Assembly: GCA_950295325.1 (NCBI GenBank)
Contig: OX485805.1
Location: 44,912,758 to 44,976,757, forward strand
From: Polytrichum commune
Lineage: Eukaryota > Streptophyta > Polytrichopsida > Polytrichales > Polytrichaceae
Direction of reading: 5' to 3'
Length of the DNA: 64,000 bases
The notes below the pieces were generated by a model. The model had not been told where the DNA came from, made no database searches, and saw only the letters and a program-made list of their open reading frames with translations. Below are positions 24,488-37,022 of this stretch, in pieces (the stretch's first letter is position 1; the number at the start of each line of letters is the position of its first letter). The translations under genes were made by a program, and so were the position numbers.

Positions 24488-27060
24488 CATGTCTAATAAT
24501 AGCATCTGCTAGATGAACTATAAGTGAGCTATAACTATATTCTGAGTCATTGCAAGCACTTACATCCTGCAATGACTCGCATGCAATACCTAGAGAACAC
24601 AAGCAGCACTAGTAGTAGTAGATAAAACTTAATACTTTCTGGATTTTTGTACTGAAGAATGGCATGGCGCCACAGCCTCACGATTTCCAGGTCACTTTAC
24701 GGGTACGTTCGTTTGCGAGTAACCAGCTTAAATGTACTCTTGCATTGACGTGGTCTTACACCAGGGCAGACCTCTTTAGGGTCACACAAAAGTGATGCTT
24801 CTTTTTTAATTCCCCCCTTTTTTCCTCTTTCAAGTGCTCTATCCTTTTGTTGTTCTTTGATTAAATACATGATTCCGTTGTAGGCAATGAGCCTAACGTA
24901 TTCTATATCCACTTCTTCCATAATAATTTATTGAAGTAAAGCTGGACTTTATTGAAGTTCAAAATTTGTTTTCGATGTCACTTCAGATAAGGTCAAGTGC
25001 TCTATCGGGAGCGGTGAGGAATGAGCAATGAGTGATGCACGGTAACTTGTAGAAAATTTACGATAACACAAGTTTGGAATGTCACTTAGTGGTGGCACTT
25101 CTTGAGTTTGTGCATGTGAGACCATTGAATGCTCTCAACAAGGCGGTTTGTGCATCAGTTGTCTCATTGCCAAGTGGAACAAAACTTGTAAATTAATCAA
25201 GAAAAAAAGGGATTTCCCAAAAAGAATGACAATTGTTATAAGCTCAATTCTATATGTAGAGCCATTCATGCATTTTCTTTTTCTTTTTCTAAATTTCATG
25301 AGAGATAGCAATTCGTCATTGTTTATAATGTTGTAGTACTAAGATATGTCCAAACCCATTAGGTATTCTAAAACATTAAATACATGAAACATATTGATAA
25401 ATAATGAGAGTCTGATTCAATGTCTCATTCAAAACTATCAAAATCATAGCCATATGTGGAATTCTATGGACATATTCATCCATACAACTCAAGTAATTTA
25501 AAATTATGGAATAGATCTTGGTCTAACTTTGCTAAAATATGAATTTAAAGTGGAGGTGAGAGGAGATTAGTGTTAATATGTTGAGGATGAATAGATTTGA
25601 GCAAAATGTTGTACCTAGTGGAATGGTTCTAAGAGGTTGCCTAACCAGTCATGATTGTGATTTGCATGGAAAATCCATGCCTCGGGGGTGACTCATGGAG
25701 ATATTGAAACTCTTCGTGGAACAAATATATGGTTCCGTCACTTGTGGGGCTTCCAAATAATTTTTACCGCTCGATTTTTTTCTTTTAAAAAGATATAAAC
25801 ATGATCCAAGAATCCGGTATTTGCGTATCTTTATAAATCTTTCTTAGATTTATCTAGAGTGTTGTCATGTGATGCATGTGATCAAAGGTCAAATATGAAA
25901 GGTCAATAATGAAATATCTTACTAATTGCTATTTTTATTTAAATGTGCAAGGTTATAATAGATATGATTCAGGCTTGAAATTATAAACACATGTGGAAAA
26001 TATGGAAAAACAACCTATGAATTCATTTGAACATAACCATCAAGCAATCAAATAAAGTTTATACGCTTGAACTGCCTATGAAAAGAGGGGATTTTTGCAT
26101 GGAGTTTGTCAATGCAAAACAAAAATCATACAAAAAAATGTAAATGAGAAGTAAAAAAGAGAAGAAGATGTGAAGGCCTGACATGTAGAGTTGAATAAAA
26201 ATAAGAATAATTGATGGAGGAGGGCATTTTTGCATGGCATTTGTGGATTCATTTTTAAAAATTAAAGAATTTTGGTTTTAAAAGACATGAAGGCTTGACA
26301 TGTAAAATAAAATAAGATAAGATAAAATTAAACATTAATGAAAAGTAATTGATGAAAGGAGGTCATTTTTGCATTGTATTTGTGGATAACAAAAGAATTA
26401 GAAGAAATGTAAATAGAAAGTTAAAAGAGAAGAAGATGTGGCTATCAAACCACATTGAAAATATATCTAGAGCACCCAAGCCATGGGTTTCTAAAAAAAT
26501 GTGTATATTAATCTTAGTCCTCGTTGAAAATACTCACTTGTCACACCTCGTTTGAGCAAAATTCTTTTGATGCACCCTCCATAGTCCATACATACATAGA
26601 AATTAAGGTTTAAAATGCAAACAACTACATATCTATGTGTGTCTACTTCACAAATACTTTGAAATGTTGATGCAATACATTGAGGGTGGCTTAAACCCAA
26701 GGCCTTAACATGGATCTCATGGGAAGTCATACATTGGGTGCTTATGTATTGTCTCTAGTGGTTGTCTCACGCCCTTGACAGTGCAATCATGCCAAAACCA
26801 TCTGGCAATGACGTTGTTTCATGAGTTAGACTCTAGTTCGAATATGCCCAATGCCCAATGCAAGTTTGACTCAACTCTAATCATATAGCAACGCCGTGCA
26901 TTGGACCGCTGTCGTGTAAGAAATGGTTTAATAAATAAATATAGTGTGAAATGTTTTGAGGGAAGGGTTTAAAACAAATAAAAATAAAACTAAGAAAAAT
27001 AAAGACATAGACAAAAGGGAGGGGGGGAGATCAGAGGAATGAGGGGAGAAGAGAAAGAAC
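24488..27060. other. Gene-free AT-rich stretch
   Basis: No convincing gene. A 74-codon minus frame at 24921-24697 has no recognisable features. At 26755-26840 a motif with AGTTCGAAT hints at another weak tRNA-derived relic. Confidence 0.4.
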
Positions 27061-27255
27061 CGTGGTTATAACCACGAAGCTTAGAGTCACAAGCTCAGGG
27101 GGTAGGTGGCGCCAACTGGTAGTTACCTGCCTAGTTTTCACCAGCAGTACCAAGCCACGTGGCCATTCGCCTGCTCATACGGGTCCAGAGGGTTTCGAAC
27201 CCGGACCAGTGCTATGGCGTTTGAAGCACTTTACCAGTTGGGCTTCCGCGGCTTG
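27060..27255 (-). mobile_element. tRNA-derived SINE-like sequence
   Basis: On the minus strand a tRNA-like head starts near 27250. An A-box-like sequence (AGCCCAACTGGTAAAG) is followed by a perfect pol III B box, GGTTCGAAACC, at 27201-27191. The cloverleaf is degenerate, so it is not a functional tRNA. The body may extend to about 27060. Confidence 0.45.
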
Positions 27256-27483
27256 GCGTTTATCAGAGCATGCTGAAGGGCTTTATATTCTTATCCAGTG
27301 CTTATACGTTTTATATTTTATATTTATTTGAGTGGATTTTGAGTGGAAGAAAGAATCATATCTTTTGGGGAAGCTTCAGAATGACGCCTTCCTACTATAA
27401 AGTATTTAGGTTACAAGAAGAAGGACCATTTCAGAGCTTCACCAGTTTAGTGTGGTTATTTTGAATTTTTCTTTTTCTTGAAC

Positions 27484-27942
27484 ATGTCGAATTGGAGAGT
27501 TTTGCCTGAGTCTCAAGATGAAGAACCTCAACCAGAGCTTGAGCTGGACTTTTCTTTATCTCAACTGCCGACTCGTACTCTTCTGCCACTTAGTCCTTCA
27601 CCACTGCATGAGCGTCCACAAGAAGAAGCTGGGCCTTCTCGGCCGTTGAAGCAACCTCGTGTGGAGCAGCGGTGGCACGGAAACCTTCAACAAGATGCTC
27701 GTGCATTGGTGATTTTGTTGCAGGCTGGGTGTGTTGAACCTGGCACTCGGGATGTGACATTTGGAGGAATTTTTGAAGGCTTAAATGATGATCAATATTT
27801 TTGTTGTCTTAAGCCTGCGAAAGGAAGTTGCGGCCATCAACGTTGGCTACAAGGTCCAGTTAATCCATTGACTAAGGCTGATCGTGCAGACTACGTTGCA
27901 CTTATTCTTCGGCGCATCCTCAAGTTCTTGCAGTTGGAATAA
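27484..27942 (+). CDS. Orphan 152-aa protein, Pro/Glu-rich N-terminus
   Basis: ATG at 27484 opens a 152-codon frame ending TAA at 27942. The first 60 residues are acidic and proline-rich (PESQDEEPQPELELDF, LPLSPSPLHERP). The second half looks globular (RALVILLQAGCVEPGTRDV, GGIFEGLNDDQYFCCLKP, ADYVALILRRILKFLQLE). Length, GC content above the flanks and absence of repeats favour real coding. It may be a captured or retroelement-related ORF: a tRNA-derived relic lies just upstream and an LTR 350 bp downstream. No family is recognised and no function is proposed. Confidence 0.45.
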   Translation: MSNWRVLPESQDEEPQPELELDFSLSQLPTRTLLPLSPSPLHERPQEEAGPSRPLKQPRVEQRWHGNLQQDARALVILLQAGCVEPGTRDVTFGGIFEGLNDDQYFCCLKPAKGSCGHQRWLQGPVNPLTKADRADYVALILRRILKFLQLE

Positions 27943-28092
27943 AATTCTTCTTGGAATTCTTTTCAACCTCCTTTAAACATACATTGATGTTATACGTTTA
28001 GTTTTAATATTTACAAACTTCATCTTATGTGTTTGAAGTTTGATAAAAGAAAAAAAAATGTAGAGATAGTCTACTATTTCGGTTGAAATTTT

Positions 28093-28183
28093 GATGAGTA
28101 AGCTAAGATTAGGAATAGATGAGTAAGCTAAGACAAGGGTTAGATGACTAAGCTAAGGGATAGATATGGATGAGTAAGCTAAT
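28093..28183. repeat. Short repeats GATGAGTAAGCTAAG
   Basis: Four copies of GATGA(G/C)TAAGCTAA(G/T) at about 25-bp spacing, just upstream of the polypurine tract. Confidence 0.7.
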
Positions 28184-28280
28184 GGGGATTAGCCAATGAC
28201 TAGTTGAAGCCCATGTGACTTAGGCATGGGCTAGTGTTGACTTTGGGAGGAGGCTAAGGGGTCGGACCCCTCTCTCCTCA

Positions 28281-28563
28281 AGGGGGGATTGTTGAGTATG
28301 GGGTGTGGTGTGTGGAGAAAAAAAAATGTGTAGATGTACTTGGAAGTTTTTTCTATGGAAATTTTGGGAGTTGATACGTCTTGTCGAGCATGAAAATGTT
28401 TGTAGGTGTTTTGAGGATGAATACTTTGTGCATTTTCTAGTCTCCTATGTCTTAAGCCAAAACTAATTGCAGCCAGAGATCCAGTATTTTCCCGAAGCAA
28501 AGACTTCTCTACCCGACACCGCCGCCATAACACCTTTTCACATGTAAGAGAACAAGATTAACA
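28281..28563 (+). mobile_element. Copia-like polypurine tract and LTR (3' end remnant)
   Basis: AGGGGGGAT at 28281-28289 is followed immediately by TGTTGAGTATGGGGTG, the usual layout of a copia polypurine tract and LTR start. The LTR would run to GATTAACA at 28563 (274 bp; ends TGTTGAG and TTAACA roughly inverted). No reverse transcriptase or integrase frame was found upstream, so it is a truncated relic. Confidence 0.5.
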
Positions 28564-28573
28564 ACTCTTTAAA

Positions 28574-29124
28574 GGTTGTTTACATCATGGACCATGAAGT
28601 TGTCCCATGTTAGAGGGCATTTTCCCATGGTCACACTTTCATGATCGATCTCTTAAAAATGCGTATTTAAAGCCTTTGAGCCCCTAACCAAGTGTAAACC
28701 GAATGTGGGCCAAGAGAAGTGACCATGCAAAGTGAGTGGATGTGTTGATTTTTTTGATATACATTTGTCCAAAAAAGGCATTTCTAGGGGGGAGATCATG
28801 TTTGACCCTCTCCCCTTCTTTCCTTGTAACCATGGAAATGTGTGTGTGTGAAAAGAAAGAAAGAAAGAAAGAAAGATCTCTGCCATGATTTCTTGACATT
28901 TTGCAGCAAGATAACCCCTTTTGCCTCTCCCACCACAAAACTTGTTGAACCATGAAAGTGGATAATGTAGGCCTTAAAATAGATCTTTTGGGACCTCAAG
29001 TTCCATAGTCACTCTTACATCTTTTTCTTAATGTAAACCGAAGTGGTCCCATGACAAGTTCAATGGCCAATCACATACTTTAGAGGAGTAAGGGATGACT
29101 TCATGGTCCATGATGTAAACAACC
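28574..29124. mobile_element. MITE-like element with 27-bp inverted ends (551 bp)
   Basis: GGTTGTTTACATCATGGACC plus ATGAAGT at the left is matched perfectly in inverse at the right end. No target duplication was recognised and nothing is encoded. It lies directly beside the LTR end. A GAAA microsatellite occurs inside at about 28850-28876. Confidence 0.75.
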
Positions 29125-29125
29125 C

Positions 29126-32100
29126 TTACAATAACTAGAAGTTTTATATGTCTCTTTTCTTGGAGATCCATGATCATAATCAATTGTGAGCCCAAAGTCG
29201 TGTGCTCATATGTGATTTAGGCATAAGTGTTGGTAGACTTTAGGATTTAATTGCTACTTCATAAATTAAAACATAAAAAGAGTGATATACCAAGTTTTAC
29301 TGGAATTGATTAATTAGATTGGAACATTAGGATTGGGAACCTTAGGAGGACGAGTAAGAAGCTTAAGGGCCTTAGGCCTCGGTTGCTAGAATGTTATTGA
29401 TTTACTTAGGAGAAAGGGGTGTTCGTTTAAAGGTAGGTGGCACTGTGACCTAGCAATTCTCAGATCCAGGGGCTGGGACTCCCTGGTAGGCTCGGGGTTC
29501 GGTTGTGTCACTCTCGGGAAAAACACAGGAACAGGGGAAGAGGTGTGCGGCGGATGAGGAGGAAGGCCCTGGGCCGAAGGGAGCTGGGGACGGAGCCGCA
29601 TTGGCATGCCGCGAAGGGCAGAGAGGGAAGGATGCGGGAAACGCCACATAGCAGCTGAGCCCCTCAGTAGGAAATAAGGGGAATACGGTGGAAGCCAGGG
29701 GCGGCCATGAGGGGGATTCCGCAGCTGCTGACACCGCTCGGCCTGAGGCAGCGGAGAACTGGGGGATGGAGGCATAATCAAGCTTGAGGGCAGCAAATTC
29801 CGAGGAGACAGACTAAATTAGGCGAACGGGTGAGGAGACAATCATTCTCTACGGTGTACTTGGCAGGAATTGGCAATGCCGCTGATGGTATTCGAAGTAG
29901 AATCTCTCTCAGTCTAGCCAAACAAATTCATTAAGGGACTGATCAGTCGTTGCTTAACAGCTAGCTCAATGGCCTGCCTCATGCGGACCGACCCAATTCA
30001 GAGGAGTCAATCATTCATTTTTTAGCAGGGCACGGAAGACTAAGTTGCCGAATTCCCACAGAGTGGGAGGTTCAGGTGTAATTCTTGCAGAAGGCGAAGA
30101 TGAGGTATAACATGCGGGAGGGGAGTATAGGGAGTGACCAGGGGATCCTCAAGTGGGGAGGTTTGGATCAGTTGGGCTTCGAGGCCGAATGAAAAATGCA
30201 GGTCTGCCGCTGCTGTATCTGATCAGATTAAATTGACTGGGCTGGAGGGCTGCCCAAGAGTGGGGGAATGTGTGCATTTCAGGGAGGGAGTTCGGAGGTG
30301 ACAAGCTGTGCTTGCGAGGAACGAAGGGGGCTGGTCATGGTGACATTCCGGGGGGAGCTCAGTCGGGCTTCAACGGTCGAGGGCGACCTGGACTGAAGGT
30401 GAGGGATTACCAGTGTATACTGGGGCTGGCAGCCGAGAGGGGAAGTACCCAGAACAAGGGAGGAGCCAGATCCAGAACGGTTCCAACTTCGGACCAGGCT
30501 GGGTCTTGAAGGCCTAAACATGAGGGCCACGGGAATTATTAGTATACGACTGAGGGGGATGTTGGGGGCCGAGGTGAACTTGGCATTTGCCTAGTTGAAA
30601 CTTTATTAGGTTTGGGTTGATTAATTTAGGATTGGAATGTGGTGTGGAAAATGCCACAAATTGTCGTAGATGAGGAACATAAGGACCTAAAGTATTTTCT
30701 CAATACTAGTACCTATGTTAAATTAATAAAGTTGTGTTTCAAGGCCATGTGATGAGTGTGATGGTGACCCACTCCAAAGGAGGAATCCGGGGGATAGTAA
30801 CATGTGAGCCAGGACTTCTCACCCGGACTAGGACGCATAAGGGTGGGGGTTTAGGCCTCACATCAATCATCAACTCTATTTGGTCAAGGCCTTGCACTCC
30901 AAACAAGCACACATGTTTGAGGTATGTGCATATCTTTATGTTCATATTTCATGTTCTCCAGCTTCTACTAGATAGATTTACACAAGAAAACTTGTGTTGC
31001 GTTAGCAAAACTACGATGAAGCATCCACAAAAATCGGATTGGCAATCAAACCTCCTTGAATCCTATGCTTATCGGAAATGCATCTTTGCTATTTCTTTAC
31101 TGCGTACATAGGTCCTCCCAATCATGTTCACTTTTGAGTGTGAAGTAGACAATACAATTTGTGCCCATGGGTGCACGTAGGCTAGGATTTCTCTAAAATT
31201 AAAGTTTTCTCTTCTAGAATCAACCAACAAGAAAAAACATCAAGCTTGCATTCTCATTTGGGCCCAAAAGAACCATCAACACATACCTGCCTAGAACCTA
31301 TGTCCATTCCTTGATGACTAAGCTTATAGCATTGGCTTGCAGGGATGCGTGAATTGGCATGGTGTTTGTGGCGCCCACCCTCGCAAGGGACGGTTATTGC
31401 CATTATGTATCGTCGGTGCAATCAAACTGTCCCTTTTAAATTCCTAGAAGACATTGATGACATTTATTGCTCCACGTGCCAAATTTTGGAATCTCCCATT
31501 AATTGCTAATAGAAACAACATTGCATATTATATGTCACGTATCCAATACTATGTAATTCCAAAGAATTTTTAATTTTATGGATTATTTAATTTATTTATC
31601 AACCGTGTACATACGACATGTGTTTACTACTATGTAACCTAGGGAAATAGGGGTGTCTCTACAAAGGTATGTTATATTATCTTGTTTTAAGTTTTTCTTT
31701 TTCTTTTTTCTTTTAAGTTCCAGTTAGTTGAGGTTGCCTTTGAAAATAGGAGGCCTTTGAAAATCATTATGAGGGTGGTTTCAACTCTTAAAGGTAAGAT
31801 GCCCATTTTGGGCCTCAAGGTGCCATGATACAAAGGGCTTAAAGATTGATTCTTCATGAGTGTACAATCAAAAATGTAAAACTGGTCAGCATTAATTGCC
31901 CATTAATCATATGCAATTTTGCAATCAATGAAATAAATACAAGCAACTTCGATTCTAGAGAGAGTTGAGCTTATATAAATGACATTGATCCAAATCCATG
32001 CCGTGTTTATTTTATCATCGTTGTCACAACTCACACATGACTTCATTCTTTCTTCATGTTTTATTTTGTTGTCATGATCATGAATTAGTATGATCGACCA

Positions 32101-33168
32101 AGTAAAACTTTATATGAATACTTGTTGGAGGGTTTGTAAAAATCGTCATGTATCCCATATAAATACAACCCTGAGCCTTTAGGGGTAAACAATTATTAAA
32201 CATGTGAAAACACTTTGAGGTGCATTGAGCCTTTGGATTCTTTTACTCTTACTATCTTCTTCTAGTGGTTGAGATAAGAAAGACAAGAAGAGAAGTGATT
32301 GCTTGAAGGACCAATCTTGTCCCAATCTCATGGTCAAATGGAAACTCAAATGTTGGGCAATGTGCACAACATACAACCACCGTTACAATTTTGATAATAG
32401 AAACAATGGAAAAGGCATACATGATAGTCAAAAAGAAGGAGAACCTTCACATTGACAACGTTTTCATTTTCACTCTACTTTTAGATTTTGAAATGACAAT
32501 CTTCAAGTAGATCATACATGATCATTCGCAATTCCAAGCCACGTGAGACAATCCATAAATCGGTCCACAAGGCCTAAGAAATTGTTTGTAGAGTTGGAAG
32601 TGCCCATAACAGGACCACGTGCCTTAGATGAGATCTCAAATTGGTATGAATTCCATTTCCAAGCCTTTGAATGAGGGACATGTTTACCCTTGAAGTATTG
32701 ATACTTAAAATGATGATCTATTGCTTTTAATTTGGAATTTTGAACACTAAAAATGAAACATTCTACAAATTTTCCATGTACAAAATCGTCCAAAAAAAAT
32801 CCCTAAAAATTATTTCAAAAAATGGATGAAAATTCCAACTTCTATATGAAATTGGATGGAATTTCTGTATAATCACTCATATGTGGCTTTGTTATTCCCG
32901 TGATTATAGCCAATGCCCCTCTCTTGGAAACCTGGAAATTGAAATTAAAATATGAATTCTTTTAAAAAAATTCAAAAACCACACTACCTTACAATGTCTG
33001 GGGAGATTTTTGTGCATAATCGGTCAAAATCCCAATGTTTTCAAGTTCAACCAGTTACATGTTGGGATCAACCGGTAATTTTCCTCAACCGTTTTTTCCT
33101 CAAAGTCAACAAGTTCATCTATAACAAAGTTAGCATTGGTTCCCCTGTTCATTGTGGCCTCCAAGATA
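29126..33168. other. Gene-free stretch with a GC-rich island
   Basis: No supported gene. About 29440-30540 is clearly more GC-rich than its surroundings and contains proline-rich or arginine-rich frames on both strands (29796-29386 minus), which look compositional. It may be a fragment of a retroelement leader; nothing confirms this. Confidence 0.35.
32985..33115 (-). repeat. Copy of the ACCGGTTG dispersed repeat (R3), inverted
   Basis: Read on the minus strand it shows AATTACCGGTTG, ACATGTAACTGGTTG, then ATGCACAAAAATCTCCCC, the same order as at 49900-50045 and 58250-58370. Confidence 0.6.
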
Positions 33169-33176
33169 CACTATAT

Positions 33177-33538
33177 CAGGCCTCATTAAATTAGGCGTTC
33201 TATAATTAAACGCATAAAACACATAAAACAAGTAGAGCGGAGCGCATAAATAAATAAAAATTGAAAATGCCCATGGCACATCTCGACAACAAGTCTGCAC
33301 AGTCCGTCGTGCAGTTCACACTCCTAACAGTCATCCTCGTTGATCAAAGTCTTCTCACTATCAACACAATAAAACACACCACACACAACACCATATGAAC
33401 CACTCTCCAGTTGTCCAATTCCGAACACTTTCCAGTCATTTCTTGGAAAACACCCGTTTTATGCACCCCGAGGCCACGGCGCGCATAAAGTAAGCTTAAA
33501 TATTTAATCTATGCAAACGCCTAAGTTTATGAGGCCTG
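33177..33538. mobile_element. hAT-like MITE (362 bp)
   Basis: Inverted ends CAGGCCTCATTAAATTAGGC and CAGGCCTCATAAACTTAGGC start with CAGG, as in hAT elements. They are flanked by 8-bp CACTATAT (33169-33176) and CACTGTAT (33539-33546), matching at 7 of 8 positions. No coding. Confidence 0.8.
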
Positions 33539-33546
33539 CACTGTAT

Positions 33547-35873
33547 GGTTGTCATCCAAGCTACAGTCGCTCTTGGGGACACTTATTGCAAGCCGCTTGT
33601 GCCATGCTTGTCCTTGAAGTTCGAACCATGTCATATCCAGGTGTCACTCGGGACAGCAACAAGACATGATTGATTGCCGAAAATTAAAGTCGGTAAATGT
33701 ATATTTGTGGTGTGTGGGCATGATGATCATTGCATTACAATTTAAGTGCCTTCTACTTGTATTATCTTCTATTTCAATCATTATGAATGGACTTATGTCA
33801 ACAAGGTTTGCACAAACTTAATGGATATCAACATGAAGCATGTCACGATTTTCACTTACAAATGTCTTGAATTGGTGTCATTTTTCATCTCAAATAAAGT
33901 TTCCTTCCATCTATATACAAATGGAGCTTGTGATAGTCGGAGTTTACGGAAGATCTTGAACACATGTCCAATTAGCTTTTCAAAGAAAAAGGGATACATG
34001 TCAAATATTCTTTTCTAAAATAAACATGTCACAAAATGAAACAAATGTAGAAAGGTGGGTACTACACGTGCAAAAGCTAGGCATGGTGGGGAAACTAGGG
34101 GGAGGTGACGGGCGTGTAGCTAAGGTGACGACATGGCATGGGCGATAGGAGAAAGCATGCATAACTATCAACTTAAAACGACTTTTCCCCTTTCGTTTCT
34201 TAAAGCTACAATTTTTGTCTAATTAGTGCGGGTTATCATTTGAAGTTATGCATTGCTAAGTATTTTTTAATGAGAATATTTTTTTATCCAAATAATATAA
34301 GTGGTTGGTATGCACAATGAAGAATATGATATAGCTTAGTTGGTAGATAATGATAATATCAGTAAAAAGTTATGACAATGAGTAGCTCCAAATGGTAACC
34401 TTGGCACACTAATTAGACAAAAGGTGTACATGGGGGCATCGTGGCATCGTGGCGGGTCATTTGGGGGGGGGGTTATGATCATGATCATGGGCATACATGC
34501 GTATGGTAGGTAAACACCGGCATGGGTGCATGGATGCATGGGTGCATGGATGCATGGGTGCATGGATGCATGGGTGCATGGATGCATGGGTGCACAATGT
34601 TTGGTTCATCCGGGATATTAATTCATATGCATGAGTGCAACGAATTGGAGTGGCATGGGTTCAGGCTAGTATCATTCATGTGTACTCATAATTCGATGGA
34701 GACTAGGTCTAAATGCTCCCATTGGTCTAGACCTCGTGTCTTGTAGTTGTAAATTTGATACCCTTACCCATACATGATTGACTCTTGTGTTTGATATATC
34801 ATGTGGTGTCATCCATGTGGCCATTCTATTTTGTCGTTAATATCTTATACATTGTAGAGGGCTCACTATTTCATCTTCACCTATGTCAAAATGTAGTTTT
34901 CACGTGGGATACGTATGGTCTTAGCGATTGTGAGCATGACACATGCCAAACATTTAGGGGAAAATTATTAATTTATTACAAAATAAAGAGACATCCATGG
35001 TACCATATGATTAAGTCATTTAAAGCAAAGAAACCCACCATGAGTGGTGATACATGAAAGCTTATGAGGTATTTTCAAAGGAGTACAATTTAGTCGTATT
35101 TAGAATACAGTATTTAAGTTAATTTTTATTTTCAATTTATAATATACAATTAAAATCACATCATAATTATACTTCTACACCTATTCACCTAACTATGTAA
35201 CGTGATCATATTTGTGATCTATCTAGCTTATTCTTATAGCATTTGGAATTAGGAATTCATTTGAAGTACTTATCAATTTATTAGATACATAAATTAATTT
35301 ATGTTTTGCATTATTTGATCTATGTTTTGCATTAATTTATGTTTTGCATTATTGTGGGTTAGTTTGCACCCCTCACATACTCAATATTGGCTATGCATAT
35401 ATGACAGGTGTGTGACCATTGCATAGACGTATCAATTTCCTATTCATGTGTCTGAGTCGTGATTATCTATTGGACACACTGGTTTGAATTGCCCTTTGGA
35501 GGTCAATCCCATATTCCTAAACCCTAAACCCATGTATCAAGGTGATTCTTTAAATTATAATTATGGTTCTCAAAACTTCAATTAGTTGCACTTTATTCAT
35601 ATATGTGATTGTTTAAAATCAAAACCCAATCAAAAAACCTTCTAAAAACCGTTGGTTCTTTGTCGGATCTTTGAATTTCTTTTAAAAAATAAACAGGGCC
35701 AAAGGTTCATATATTATAAAAACTCTCAAAACTTGAAAACCGAAGGTTCTTTGCTTCTAGATTTGTTTGTGAAAAGTGCAACTGGAAGTTAGTAACAAAA
35801 TCAAATACCCACCCAACATTGGTAAAAACCTCAATGCACACAAATACGAACTAAATTGGATGGAAGACCTCTT
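33547..35873. other. Gene-free stretch
   Basis: No gene seen. It contains the 16-bp minisatellite at 34521, a triple ATGTTTTGCATTA near 35300-35350, and two telomere-like CCTAAAC units near 35517. Confidence 0.45.
34521..34594. repeat. 16-bp minisatellite
   Basis: CATGGGTGCATGGATG repeated about 4.6 times with almost no variation. Confidence 0.9.
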
Positions 35874-35889
35874 TGTCACTATAAGAAAA

Positions 35890-36310
35890 TCATGTTTTTT
35901 GTGACGTCAAAAAAAACGGGAGTGCGCGTTCACTTTGACATGGAGGTTCTTCTCTTGGATGTCACCTAAAATCCGTCATGTCAGACAGGAGAAAAACGCG
36001 TCGTGGATATGCGAAAACATGGGGGATTTCAGCACGTTTTTATGTGACGTCACATAAAACATGGTGTTCCATAGTGTCCATGTGAAGACACGTGGACGCC
36101 ACCGGCATGCCACGCAAGCATGTTTTTTGCGGGCAGTGCCACGTCGGCACGCTTTTTTTTCGCCCCCTCGGTGACGTGGGTGGCCTCGTGGACCCTCTTG
36201 AGATGATGTGGAATGCGATTAAAAACTGACGTGGCATTCGTTGTTGCTGACGTGGACATTGCATTACGTGGCGATGTGTGCTGTTACCGACGTCCTCTGC
36301 GACACGAAAA
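35890..36310. promoter_or_regulatory. Subterminal GACGT repeats of the CACTA element
   Basis: The left end carries about ten copies of GACGT(C/G) or its complement (GTGACGTC, GTGACGTGG, CTGACGTGG twice, CCGACGTCC). The right end (47050-47240) has fewer (GATGACGTGG, GGACGTCAGC). In CACTA elements subterminal motifs bind the TNPA protein; use of this motif here is inference. Confidence 0.55.
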
Positions 36311-37022
36311 TGTCACATGAGACATTTTCCTCGACGTATGCATGTATTTTTTGGGTGTTTTCGGGGTGACTTTTAGTTTTCTTGGACATCCTTTCTGACA
36401 GTGGGATGTTATGTGTGACATCAAATGGGGCATTACAAATTATGGGGATGTCCTCTGGCCAAAACCACAGCTTGTTTGGGAGTGATGATGCCGTTTTCAA
36501 GCTTAGCCCGCCTTGACGTGGCTGATTGCCTCAAATTCTCAAACACATTACTGACATCAAGTTGTTTGGCTATTAGCAGGACCAAATGTCAGATGCACGT
36601 CACTTATGCCATCTACGAGAACAAACACCGACGTCAACTGTTCCACCAGACAGTCGGAACAGACACAAAGAACGCGTGGAACAAATGTACATCAATGCTT
36701 TCCAATTCCGTAAATGCAACGTTTTCATTGATACAACATATTGCAACCAAGAGGCTGCATTTACACATCAATCGTTAGTTGCCCAAAAACTTAAACATTG
36801 TCCATGATCGAGGCATCCATGTCTATAGTCGCGAGTCTACACCTCCACGACTAAGTGGATAATTCATGAGCACTCGAATGGAGAGCCGCGTCGTTATTGA
36901 GAACGTCCACTCATTTCTTCTTTTGTGTCTGTGCCTTCGTACTAGTCCCCACCTGCCCCATTCCACCACCATTCACAAAACCGCATGAATTACATTAGTG
37001 GTCATCCGAACATGAAATGGAC

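Noticed and set aside
27186-27250. Functional tRNA gene on the minus strand
   Set aside because: The B box is perfect but the arms do not form a proper cloverleaf; treated as a SINE-like relic.
29386-29796. Proline-rich minus-strand frame of 136 codons
   Set aside because: Explained by GC-rich composition; no domain and no supporting context.
35517-35530. Telomere-like CCTAAACCCTAAACCC
   Set aside because: Only two units; too short to indicate a telomere or interstitial telomeric array.
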